43,130 bases of DNA, taken from positions 1-43,130 of the forward strand of contig CAKTKT010000010.1 in the NCBI GenBank assembly GCA_934572325.1, read 5' to 3'. A program made the position numbers and the translations under genes. Below the pieces are notes generated by a model. That model did not search any database. It saw nothing but the letters and a program-made list of their open reading frames with translations, and was not told the DNA's origin. Shown piece after piece: positions 17,218 through 24,399 of this stretch (positions within the stretch are counted from its first letter, which is position 1; each line of letters opens with the position of its first letter). The stretch comes from an uncultured Oscillospiraceae bacterium. Its GTDB lineage: Bacteria; Bacillota; Clostridia; Oscillospirales; Oscillospiraceae.

Positions 17218-17285
17218 ATGCTACCCCTTACTCTCTCCGTGAAAACAGCGCAGCGAGCGCATGATAATAATTTTTAAATCATGTC

Positions 17286-17314
17286 ATTATATCAAATTAT
17301 GACCTCTAATGCAA
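17286..17314 (-). promoter_or_regulatory. dnaA promoter
   Basis: TTGCAT (17309-17314) and a perfect TATAAT (17286-17291) on the minus strand are 17 bp apart. The leader to the dnaA ATG is about 60 nt. No DnaA-box-like sites were seen around it, so autoregulation is not evident here. Confidence 0.8.
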
Positions 17315-17348
17315 TATCTATAATATAATAAAGTAGAAAAAATAAAGC

Positions 17349-17383
17349 GGGAATAAAAGCTGCGCCGGTCGTCCGGCGCAGCT
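17349..17383 (-). terminator. Rho-independent terminator after serS
   Basis: AGCTGCGCCGG, a 4-nt loop and CCGGCGCAGCT make a perfect 11-bp stem. It is followed on the minus strand by TTTTATTCC. It separates the gpr-parAB-serS unit from dnaA. Confidence 0.8.
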
Positions 17384-17396
17384 TTGGCAGATTTTT

Positions 17397-18701
17397 TTAC
17401 TTTTTGGGAATGAGCGCTTCCGTGCCGCCCATGTAGGGGCGCAAAACCTCGGGTATGGTGACGCTGCCGTCGGCTTGCAGGTGGTTTTCCAGAAACGCGA
17501 TGAGCATACGCGGCGGGGCGACGACGGTGTTGTTGAGCGTGTGGGGCAGGTACATCTTCCCGTCCGCGCCCTTGACGCGCATCTTCAGGCGGCGCGCCTG
17601 AGCGTCGCCGAGGTTGGAGCAGGAGCAGACCTCGAAATACTTCCGCTGTCTGGGCGACCACGCCTCGATGTCGCAGGACTTGACCTTGAGATCGGCAAGA
17701 TCGCCCGAGCAGCACTCAAGCTGGCGCACGGGGATGTCCATGCTGCGGAAAAGCTCCACGGAGAAGCGCCACATCTTCTCGTACCACGCCATGGAGTCCT
17801 CCGGCTTGCACACGACTATCATTTCCTGCTTTTCAAACTGGTGGATGCGGTATACGCCGCGCTCCTCTATGCCGTGCGCGCCCTTTTCCTTGCGGAAGCA
17901 CGGGGAATAGCTCGTCAGCGTCTGCGGCAGCGTCTCCTCGGGGATGATCTGGTCGATGAACTTGCCTATCATGGAGTGCTCGCTCGTGCCGATGAGATAG
18001 AGATCCTCGCCCTCTATCTTGTACATCATCGCGTCCATGTCCGTCTGGCTCATCACGCCCTCGACGACGTTGCCGTGTATCATGAATGGCGGGATGCAGT
18101 AGATAAAGCCCTTGTTTATCATAAAGTCACGCGCGTAGGCGAGAACGGCGGAGTGCAGCCGCGCAATATCGCCCATGAGATAGTAGAAGCCGCTGCCGGA
18201 CACGCGCCCTGCCGCGTCCATGTCCACGCCGTCAAAGAGCTCCATTATATCCGTGTGGTACGGTATCTCAAAATCGGGAACGCGCGGCTCGCCGAAGCGC
18301 TGCACCTCGACGTTGAAGCTGTCGTTGGGTCCTATGGGCACGGAGGGGTCGATGATATTCGGGATGTTCAGCATTATCTCGCGGATGCGCTCTGCGTATC
18401 TTGTCTCAAGCTCCTCAAGCTCCGCGAGGCGGTCTGCGTTTTTCTTGACCTGCTCCTTTATCTTCTCCGCCTCCTGCGCCTTGGCGGGGTCCTTCTTTGC
18501 CTGACCCATCAGCATGCCTATCTGCTTGGAGAGCGTGTTGCGGCTCGCGCGCAGCTCGCTTGCCTCGGTTATGGCGGCGCGGTTCTTCGCGTCGAGGTCA
18601 AGCACCTCATCCACGAGCGGCAGCTTTGCCTCCTGAAACTTCTTTTTGATGTTCTCCCTGACTATGTCCGGATTCTCTCTTATAAATCTGATGTCGAGCA
18701 T
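17397..18701 (-). CDS. serS: Seryl-tRNA synthetase
   Basis: A 434-aa class II synthetase that charges tRNA-Ser. The N-terminal 110 residues are a Lys/Glu-rich long coiled-coil arm that grips the tRNA. The core shows the class II motifs: LIGTSEHSMIG, then SPCFRKEKGAHGIEERGVYRIHQF (motif 2, only its start RKEKGAHG is needed to recognise it), and motif 3 around PRMLIAFLENH. The final motif 3 normally reads RxLxAxxEN with a neutral residue; here it is PPRMLIAFLENHLQ, which is normal. It lies 23 bp after parB with no T-box leader, so it is expressed with parAB. That linkage is unusual. Confidence 0.97.
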   Translation of the reverse strand: MLDIRFIRENPDIVRENIKKKFQEAKLPLVDEVLDLDAKNRAAITEASELRASRNTLSKQIGMLMGQAKKDPAKAQEAEKIKEQVKKNADRLAELEELETRYAERIREIMLNIPNIIDPSVPIGPNDSFNVEVQRFGEPRVPDFEIPYHTDIMELFDGVDMDAAGRVSGSGFYYLMGDIARLHSAVLAYARDFMINKGFIYCIPPFMIHGNVVEGVMSQTDMDAMMYKIEGEDLYLIGTSEHSMIGKFIDQIIPEETLPQTLTSYSPCFRKEKGAHGIEERGVYRIHQFEKQEMIVVCKPEDSMAWYEKMWRFSVELFRSMDIPVRQLECCSGDLADLKVKSCDIEAWSPRQRKYFEVCSCSNLGDAQARRLKMRVKGADGKMYLPHTLNNTVVAPPRMLIAFLENHLQADGSVTIPEVLRPYMGGTEALIPKK

Positions 18702-18724
18702 GACCTGTGTACTCCTTATTATTG

Positions 18725-19591
18725 TTATTTCAGCTTTTTCAGCTTTTCTATCAGCGCTTCCCTGTCGTCGCCGCCGTAAAACTCAAGCTCTATCTTCCCT
18801 GTCTTTTTCCCGTCCGTAAGGCGGACGCGCCGCCCGAGCAGCGCCGACAGCTCCTTTGAGACCTCCGCCGCGTAATCGACGGACATACCCGCGCCCTTGG
18901 GCTTTGCTGCCGTCTCCGGCTTTTGCGCCCTTGCCGCAAGCTCCTCCGTTTTGCGCACGGACAAGCCCTTGTCTATGACCTCGTTCGCCGCGGCGAGCTG
19001 CTTTTTTGCGTCCGTTATCGGCACGAGAGCGCGCGCGTGTCCGGCGGAGAGCTTCCCCGTCTCCACGAGCGACAGCACATCCTCGCTCAGCGACAGCAGA
19101 CGCATGGAATTTGTTATCGCCGGACGCGAGCGCCCCACGCTCTTCGCCGCCTCCTCCTGCGTCATGCCGTAGACCTCGATGAGCGTTTTATAGCCCCTTG
19201 CCTCCTCTATCGGGTTGAGATCCTCCCTCTGGAGGTTTTCGACGAGCGCCAGCTCCGCCGTGCGCCGGTCGTCCGCCTCTATCACGCGCACAGGGACCTC
19301 CTTCAGCCCCGCCATGCGGCTCGCGCGCCAGCGGCGCTCCCCCGCGATTATCTGGTAATACCCCGTGTCGAGCCTGCGCACGACGATGGGCTGTATGAGC
19401 CCGAACTGCGCTATCGACTCCGACAGCTCCTCAAGCGCCGCCTCGTCGAAGTGTTCTCTCGGCTGCTCCTTTCTCGGCTCGACCTTCGTTATCGGGAGCG
19501 TCATTATCTCCTGCGCTTCCTCCTCGAATATGTCCTCGCCGAAGAGCGCGCCCAGTCCCGTTCCGAGACCCTTTTTCTCCTTTGTCGCCAT
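18725..19591 (-). CDS. parB: Chromosome partitioning protein ParB (Spo0J)
   Basis: A 288-aa CTP-dependent clamp that loads at parS and spreads. The N-terminal CTPase fold holds GERRWRA (84-90) and ENLQREDLNPIEEA (118-131). The helix-turn-helix follows (TQEEAAKSVGRSRPAITNSMRLL), with the parS-specific part RSRPAITN. The C-terminal dimerisation domain ends in YGGDDREALIEKLKKLK. The gene starts 11 bp after parA. Two parS sites sit just upstream of parA, so the protein can act at its own locus. Confidence 0.96.
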   Translation of the reverse strand: MATKEKKGLGTGLGALFGEDIFEEEAQEIMTLPITKVEPRKEQPREHFDEAALEELSESIAQFGLIQPIVVRRLDTGYYQIIAGERRWRASRMAGLKEVPVRVIEADDRRTAELALVENLQREDLNPIEEARGYKTLIEVYGMTQEEAAKSVGRSRPAITNSMRLLSLSEDVLSLVETGKLSAGHARALVPITDAKKQLAAANEVIDKGLSVRKTEELAARAQKPETAAKPKGAGMSVDYAAEVSKELSALLGRRVRLTDGKKTGKIELEFYGGDDREALIEKLKKLK

Positions 19592-19602
19592 CCAAGTCTC
19601 CT

Positions 19603-20361
19603 TTACCGTTCCGTTTTTTCCATAAACTCGCGCGCCAGCTCAAGGTACGCGCGGCTGCCCTTGTTGAACCTGTCGTAGGTGATGCCCGGCTGTCCGTGGC
19701 TCGGCGCCTCCGACAGGCGCACGGAGCGCGGCACGACCGTCTCGTACACCTTGCCCTCAAGGTACTTTCTCAGCTCCGCCGCGACCTGCGAGGTGAGGTT
19801 CGCCCTCGCGTCGTACATCGTCAGCACGATGCCCTCCACCTCGAGGCGCTTATTGAGGCGCTTCTTGCACATCTTAATGCTCGTCACGAGATCGGCGATG
19901 CCCTCCAGCGCGTAGTATTCGCACTGCATCGGGATGAGCACGCTGTCCGCCGCGACGAGCGCGTTGACGGTCAAAAGCTCCAGAGAGGGCGGGCAGTCGA
20001 TGAATATATAGTCGTATTCGCCGTAAAGGCTCATGAGCGCTGTGCGCATCACATACTCGCGCTGCTCCGTGCCGATAAGCTCCACGGACGCCGCCGCAAG
20101 CTCCTTGCTCGCCGGTATCACGTCGCCGTACTCCGTTTGCACCACGCAGTCCGCCGCGGGCACGCCGTTTATCATCATGTCGTATGTATTCGGGCGCGTG
20201 CTCTTCGACACGCCCATGCCGGTGCTGGCGTTGCCCTGCGGGTCGCCATCGACAAGCAGCACCCTTTTGCCGAGCGTTTTCAGCGCCGCCGTGAGGTTAA
20301 CGCCGGTCGTCGTCTTGCCCACGCCGCCCTTCTGGTTCGCCACAGCGATTATCTTTGCCAT
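19603..20361 (-). CDS. parA: Chromosome partitioning ATPase ParA (Soj)
   Basis: A 252-aa MinD/ParA-type ATPase. The deviant Walker A is KGGVGKTT (11-18), with the signature lysine at 11. DGDPQGNASTGMG and FIDCPPSLELLTVNAL complete the nucleotide site. No N-terminal DNA-binding extension is present, so it is the short chromosomal type. In spore formers Soj also acts on DnaA and origin segregation, which suits this place next to oriC. Its strong promoter lies just downstream of a parS site. Confidence 0.96.
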   Translation of the reverse strand: MAKIIAVANQKGGVGKTTTGVNLTAALKTLGKRVLLVDGDPQGNASTGMGVSKSTRPNTYDMMINGVPAADCVVQTEYGDVIPASKELAAASVELIGTEQREYVMRTALMSLYGEYDYIFIDCPPSLELLTVNALVAADSVLIPMQCEYYALEGIADLVTSIKMCKKRLNKRLEVEGIVLTMYDARANLTSQVAAELRKYLEGKVYETVVPRSVRLSEAPSHGQPGITYDRFNKGSRAYLELAREFMEKTER

Positions 20362-20398
20362 ATAGCTTCTCCCTGCTTTTTATAAGTCATTGGCAACC

Positions 20399-20427
20399 AT
20401 TATAACAGGGTCGTTTTTATATTGCAA
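20399..20427 (-). promoter_or_regulatory. parAB-serS promoter
   Basis: On the minus strand TTGCAA (20422-20427) and TATAAT (20399-20404) are 17 bp apart. The nearest parS site begins 11 bp upstream of the -35, so ParB bound there could modulate this promoter. Confidence 0.8.
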
Positions 20428-20437
20428 TGTCTTTCAA

Positions 20438-20453
20438 TGTTTCACGTGAAACT
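20438..20453. promoter_or_regulatory. parS: parS site 1 (15 of 16 bases)
   Basis: The sequence TGTTTCACGTGAAACT matches the canonical 16-bp palindromic parS except for the last base. It lies between gpr and parA. Confidence 0.92.
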
Positions 20454-20483
20454 TTTTTGATAAGGCAGCGCCGCACGGCTCAT

Positions 20484-20499
20484 TGTTTCACGTGAAACA
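20484..20499. promoter_or_regulatory. parS: parS site 2 (perfect)
   Basis: The sequence TGTTTCACGTGAAACA is a perfect canonical parS. Its centre is 46 bp from that of site 1. It lies 10 bp after the end of gpr and about 4.6 kb from the DnaA boxes. Confidence 0.95.
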
Positions 20500-20509
20500 T
20501 CAGCCAAGG

Positions 20510-21361
20510 TCAGCCGACAAGCATATCCACGTCCGCGACGCTCAGCCCCGGGTGCAGCGCGAGATCTACGCCGTAGCCTATCAGCCGCCCCGCCGCGCGC
20601 ACGAGCGAATCAATGTCGCGCGGCGTGACGAACATGCCGCGCAGCTCCTCCCCCGGCGCGAGCGCCGCCGCGTCCGTCACCGTCGGCACACCCACCGCGA
20701 TCACCGGCACGCCGAGGCTCGCGAGGGAGAGCTCCTCGCGGTCGTTGCCGACGCCCGAGCCCGGCGCGATGCCGCTGTCGCATATCTGCACCGTGCGGCA
20801 CAGACCGCCCAGCTCGCTGCCCGCAAGCGCGTCAATGGCGATTATAAGCTCCGGCTGTATTTCCTCCGCAAGGGCGCGCACCTGCGACGCGCTCTCCACG
20901 CCGGTCGTGCCGAGCACGCCCGTGCGGCACAGCGCCGTGGACGCGAAGCCATCGAAGCCGTCAAGCGCGGCGCGCTTGAGATGGCGGGTCACGATTATGC
21001 TGCCCGCAGCGAGAGAGCCGAGCGCGTCCGGCGTGATGTCGGGATTCCCCAGCGCCGCGATAAGGCAGGACGACGCGCGCCCTTTGCGCATACAGCGGCG
21101 TATAAGCTCCGCGACCGCCCGCGCCGCGTCGTCGAAGCGCTCCGCGCCGCGCTCAAAGCGTCCGTCCAGAAAAAGGGTGAAGTATCTGCCGGCGGGCTTT
21201 CCGATAAGCTCTGCGCCCTCCCCGTTCAGAATCTCCACCGCAGTCACGCGGTGAGAGAATAGCGTCTCCTCGCGGGCGCGTATACCGCGCTGTCCGCCGA
21301 CGCCGCGTGGCAGCAGCGCGTGCGCCTCGCTGGCGAGATCCGTCCGGCAGTTGAGCGGCAT
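20510..21361 (-). CDS. gpr: GPR endopeptidase, spore germination protease
   Basis: A 283-aa protease that degrades small acid-soluble spore proteins at germination, so its presence marks a spore former. The conserved RTDLA lies at residues 6-10, at the propeptide boundary region. The two proposed active-site aspartates are in GNPDITPDALG and IAIDALAGSELG. SDSGIAPGSGVGNDREELS-like parts are conserved (ICDSGIAPGSGVGN). The protein is shorter than the 320-370 aa of Bacillus because the insertion after the VPTVTDA region is reduced to a few residues. GGAGGTGG lies just before the ATG. A sporulation sigma promoter was looked for but could not be fixed. Confidence 0.92.
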   Translation of the reverse strand: MPLNCRTDLASEAHALLPRGVGGQRGIRAREETLFSHRVTAVEILNGEGAELIGKPAGRYFTLFLDGRFERGAERFDDAARAVAELIRRCMRKGRASSCLIAALGNPDITPDALGSLAAGSIIVTRHLKRAALDGFDGFASTALCRTGVLGTTGVESASQVRALAEEIQPELIIAIDALAGSELGGLCRTVQICDSGIAPGSGVGNDREELSLASLGVPVIAVGVPTVTDAAALAPGEELRGMFVTPRDIDSLVRAAGRLIGYGVDLALHPGLSVADVDMLVG

Positions 21362-21481
21362 ATGACCACCTCCATATAATCGTATTTATATGTATTATAC
21401 CCAATATATTGTGTGAACCGCGCACGGAACGGACAAAAGAATACAAGCGGAAAAAAACTTCGGAATTTTTTAAAAAAGCCC

Positions 21482-21510
21482 TTGATTTTCAATATAAAAT
21501 TTGCTATAAT
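21482..21510 (+). promoter_or_regulatory. rpsT promoter
   Basis: TTGATT (21482-21487) and TATAAT (21505-21510) are separated by 17 bp. The leader of about 50 nt has a small hairpin (GAGT...ACTC) and AGGAGGAGG before the start. It lies in the divergent gap with gpr, where the coding strand of the window switches. Confidence 0.82.
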
Positions 21511-21566
21511 CTCTAAACGCGAGTTGTTTGTGACTCAATTTTATAGGAGGAGGTGGCGATCGAAAC

Positions 21567-21830
21567 ATGGCCAACATTAAATCTTCTGCCAAGAGGGATG
21601 AAAAATCCAAGGAGCTCAGAGCAAAGAACCGCGCTGAGAAGACCGAGCTCAAGACCATGATTAAAAAGTTTGACGCAGCAGTTGCCGAGGGCAACCGTGA
21701 CACAGCCGTCAGTGCCTATAAAGTTGCTGTTAAGACAGTTGACCGCGCGACCGGCAAGGGTCTGCTGCACAAGAACAATGCAGCGCACAAGAAGTCCGCG
21801 ATGGCTCACAAGCTCAACGAGCTGGCTTAA
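21567..21830 (+). CDS. rpsT: 30S ribosomal protein S20
   Basis: An 87-aa, strongly basic, helical protein that binds 16S rRNA early in assembly. MANIKSSAKRDEKSKELRAKNR at the N-terminus and GLLHKNNAAHKKSAMAHKLNELA at the end are typical; only the core KSSAKR and HKNNAAHKKS need be cited. It is a single-gene unit with its own promoter and terminator. Its position opposite gpr is a common one in Clostridia. Confidence 0.97.
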   Translation: MANIKSSAKRDEKSKELRAKNRAEKTELKTMIKKFDAAVAEGNRDTAVSAYKVAVKTVDRATGKGLLHKNNAAHKKSAMAHKLNELA

Positions 21831-21848
21831 TTTGAAAATGGTAACGAA

Positions 21849-21878
21849 ACGGGATGCGAAGGCGTCCCGTTTTTCGTT
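21849..21878 (+). terminator. Rho-independent terminator of rpsT
   Basis: ACGGGATGC, a GAAG loop and GCGTCCCGT form a 9-bp stem with one G-T pair, followed by TTTTCGTT. Confidence 0.88.
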
Positions 21879-21906
21879 ATCGGGCGCGGGTTAAAAAACT
21901 CCCCTC

Positions 21907-21935
21907 TTGACAAGGGAACAAAACACGGCTAAATT
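21907..21935 (+). promoter_or_regulatory. Promoter of the diacylglycerol kinase-family gene
   Basis: A perfect TTGACA (21907-21912) is followed after 17 bp by TAAATT (21930-21935). The leader is about 35 nt. Confidence 0.65.
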
Positions 21936-21974
21936 AAAAGCATCAGAAGCACATAATATAAAAAGGTGACGCAT

Positions 21975-22871
21975 ATGAAGAAAAACCTGATGCTCATCAT
22001 CAATCCCGCCGCAGGGCGCGGCGGATATAAGCAGGGCTTCACCGAGGCGCTCAGGGCGCTTGACGACGGGGGCTACCGCACGACGCTTTTCTATACCTCC
22101 GCCTCCGGCGAGGCGACGGAGTTCGCCGCGCAGTACGCTGAGAGGTATGACACCGTCGCCTGCATCGGCGGCGACGGCACGCTCAGCGAGGTTATCGCAG
22201 GGCTCATGCGCCTTGAACGCGGCGAGCGTCCGCCGCTCGGCTATATCCCCATGGGCACGGCGAACGACGTCGCCACGACCCTCGCCCTGCCGAAGAACGA
22301 CACGCTCGGCGCGGCGCGGCGCATCGTCCGGGGCGCGGCGCACCCTTACGACGTCGGCGGCTTCGGCGAGAGCGAGTATTTTGCGTATATCGCGGCTTTC
22401 GGCGCGTTCACGGAGGTCAGCTACGCCACGCCGCAGGACAAGAAAAAGCTGCTGGGGCACCTCGCCTACGTTTTGCAGGGCATGGCGGCGCTGCCGAGGA
22501 TAGAGAGCTGCAAAACGCGCGTGGAGTACGACGGCGGCGTGTTCGAGGGCGAGCTCGTCTACGGCAGTATGTCCAACTCCACCTCCGTCGCGGGCATCGT
22601 GAAGCTGCGCGAGGAGATGGTGTGCCTCGGCGACGGGGTGAGCGAGCTTGTCCTCGTGCGCGATCCCGGCACGATAGACGGGCTCAGCGAGCTCGCCGCA
22701 AGCGTGCTCACGCAGCGCTTTGACAGCGACAAGCTCATAATTCTGCACACGAAAAGCGCACGCTTCACGTTTGAAAAGAGCGTCGCCTGGACGCGCGACG
22801 GCGAGGCGGGCGGGGAGTATGCGGACATCACGCTGACAAACCACGCCGCCGCGATAGACTTTATCTTTTAG
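21975..22871 (+). CDS. Diacylglycerol kinase-family lipid kinase (DagK/YegS type)
   Basis: A 298-aa cytosolic lipid kinase. The ATP site shows INPAAGRGG (residues 9-17) and the hallmark GGDGTLSE (65-72), followed by PLGYIPMGTANDVATTL. The family phosphorylates diacylglycerol or related lipids, recycling it to phosphatidic acid in phospholipid and lipoteichoic-acid turnover; the exact lipid is not shown. A GTG nine bases upstream is in frame, but AAAGGTG sits seven bases before the ATG at 21975, which is the better start. It has its own promoter, and asnS follows with a separate one. Confidence 0.88.
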   Translation: MKKNLMLIINPAAGRGGYKQGFTEALRALDDGGYRTTLFYTSASGEATEFAAQYAERYDTVACIGGDGTLSEVIAGLMRLERGERPPLGYIPMGTANDVATTLALPKNDTLGAARRIVRGAAHPYDVGGFGESEYFAYIAAFGAFTEVSYATPQDKKKLLGHLAYVLQGMAALPRIESCKTRVEYDGGVFEGELVYGSMSNSTSVAGIVKLREEMVCLGDGVSELVLVRDPGTIDGLSELAASVLTQRFDSDKLIILHTKSARFTFEKSVAWTRDGEAGGEYADITLTNHAAAIDFIF

Positions 22872-22900
22872 TTGAAAAACGAACCGAAAGTGTATATAAT
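22872..22900 (+). promoter_or_regulatory. asnS promoter
   Basis: TTGAAA (22872-22877) and TATAAT (22895-22900) are 17 bp apart. The -35 begins right after the stop codon of the upstream gene. No T-box fits in the short leader of about 26 nt. Confidence 0.82.
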
Positions 22901-22932
22901 ACAAAAACACATCTGATAAAGAAGGTACAGCT

Positions 22933-24327
22933 ATGAAACGCCAGAAAATCTCCGGCATATTTGCCGACGCCGCCGCCCTCGGCGGGCAGAGCATGACAGT
23001 CTGCGGCTGGGTGAGGACCGTCCGCGACATGAAAAACTTCGGCTTTATCGAGCTTAACGACGGAAGCTGCTTCAAGTCGCTGCAGGTCGTGTTTGAGCGC
23101 GGCGCGCTCGAAAATTATGAGGAGATTGCCCGCCAGAACGTCGGCGCGGCGCTCATAGTGCACGGCACGCTCGTCCTCACGCCGCAGGCAAAGCAGCCCT
23201 TTGAGCTGAAGGCGGACGAAATAAGCGTCGAGGGCGCGTCCACGCCGGACTACCCCCTGCAGAAAAAGCGCCACAGCGTGGAGTTTCTGCGCACGATACA
23301 GCACCTCAGACCCCGCACGAACCTCTTCTCCGCGACGTTCCGCGTGAGGAGCGTCGCGGCGCAGGCGGTGCATGAGTTCTTCCAGAGCCGCGGCTTCGTG
23401 TACGTCAACACCCCCATCATCACAGGCTCGGACTGCGAGGGCGCGGGCGAGATGTTCCGCGTGACGACGCTCGATCTCAACAACCTCCCCCGCAGGGAGG
23501 ACGGCACGGTCGATGACAGCAAGGACTTCTTCGGCAAGCCCACCAGCCTCACCGTCTCCGGACAGCTCAATGCCGAAAACTTTGCCATGGCGTTCGGCGA
23601 CGTGTACACCTTCGGTCCGACGTTCCGCGCCGAGGTGTCGTACACCCAGCGCCACGCGGCGGAGTTCTGGATGATCGAGCCGGAGATGGCGTTCGCCGAG
23701 CTCAACGATTACATGGACACAGCCGAGGCGATGGTCAAATACATCATCAACCGCACGCTTGAGCGCTGCCCGCAGGAGATGGAGTTTTTCAACGCCTTCG
23801 TTGACAAGGGGCTGCTGGAGCGCCTGCACAACGTCGTCAGCAACGACTTCGGGCGCATCACGTATACCGAGGCGGTGGATATACTCCAAAAGAGCGGCGA
23901 GAAGTTCGACTACCCCGTCGAGTGGGGGATAGACCTGCAGACCGAGCATGAGCGCTATCTCACCGAGAAGGTGTTCAAAAAGCCCATCTTTGTCACGGAT
24001 TACCCCAAGGAGATTAAGGCGTTCTATATGCGCATGAACGACGACGGCAGAACCGTCGCGGCGGCGGACTGCCTTGTTCCCGGCGTGGGTGAGATAATCG
24101 GCGGCTCGCAGCGCGAGGAGCGCTATGATATGCTCGTAAAGCGTATGCACGAGCTGGGGCTGAGGGAGGAGGACTACTGGTGGTATCTCGATCTGCGCCG
24201 CTACGGAAGCTGCCGCCACGCGGGCTACGGTCTGGGGTTTGAGCGCATGGTCATGTACCTCACAGGCGTGAGCAATATCCGCGACGTGGAGCTTCACCCC
24301 CGCACGACGGGCAACGCCGACTTTTGA
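22933..24327 (+). CDS. asnS: Asparaginyl-tRNA synthetase
   Basis: A 464-aa class IIb synthetase that charges tRNA-Asn. The N-terminal OB-fold (VCGWVRTVRDMKNFGFIEL) binds the anticodon. The catalytic core shows FRAEVSYTQRHAAEFWMIEPEM (motif 2; key part RAEVSYTQRHAAEFWM) and GLGFERMVMYLTG (motif 3). GEIIGGSQREERYD is typical of AsnRS rather than AspRS. GAAGGT precedes the ATG. The gene is monocistronic between its promoter and a strong terminator. Confidence 0.97.
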   Translation: MKRQKISGIFADAAALGGQSMTVCGWVRTVRDMKNFGFIELNDGSCFKSLQVVFERGALENYEEIARQNVGAALIVHGTLVLTPQAKQPFELKADEISVEGASTPDYPLQKKRHSVEFLRTIQHLRPRTNLFSATFRVRSVAAQAVHEFFQSRGFVYVNTPIITGSDCEGAGEMFRVTTLDLNNLPRREDGTVDDSKDFFGKPTSLTVSGQLNAENFAMAFGDVYTFGPTFRAEVSYTQRHAAEFWMIEPEMAFAELNDYMDTAEAMVKYIINRTLERCPQEMEFFNAFVDKGLLERLHNVVSNDFGRITYTEAVDILQKSGEKFDYPVEWGIDLQTEHERYLTEKVFKKPIFVTDYPKEIKAFYMRMNDDGRTVAAADCLVPGVGEIIGGSQREERYDMLVKRMHELGLREEDYWWYLDLRRYGSCRHAGYGLGFERMVMYLTGVSNIRDVELHPRTTGNADF

Positions 24328-24346
24328 TAAGCCGATACAGAAACCA

Positions 24347-24391
24347 CAGGGGAGCGCGGAAAAGCCCGCGCCCCCCTGCTTTTGCGGTTTT
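24347..24391 (+). terminator. Rho-independent terminator of asnS
   Basis: CAGGGG-A-GCGCGG, a short loop and CCGCGC-CC-CCCCTG form a long GC stem, followed by CTTTTGCGGTTTT. It lies between convergent asnS and the M14 peptidase gene. Confidence 0.82.
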
Positions 24392-24399
24392 ACGCCCCC

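Noticed and set aside
18702..18724. A T-box leader for serS or asnS
   Set aside because: The serS gap is only 23 bp and the asnS leader about 26 nt, too short for a T-box.
21375..21405. A sigma-G promoter for gpr (CATATAA with an upstream ATA)
   Set aside because: The -10 has two mismatches and no proper -35 could be placed; a TATAAT nearby also lacks a -35.
21362..21566. The gpr-rpsT divergent gap as the replication origin
   Set aside because: The strand switch occurs here and it is AT-rich, but no DnaA-box-like nonamers were found. Kept only as an alternative in the gene-order finding.
22861..24297. A 478-codon open frame antisense to asnS, and similar ones opposite gyrB, parA, serS and nupO
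   Set aside because: Same GC artefact; no ribosome sites, no domains, and sense genes are certain.
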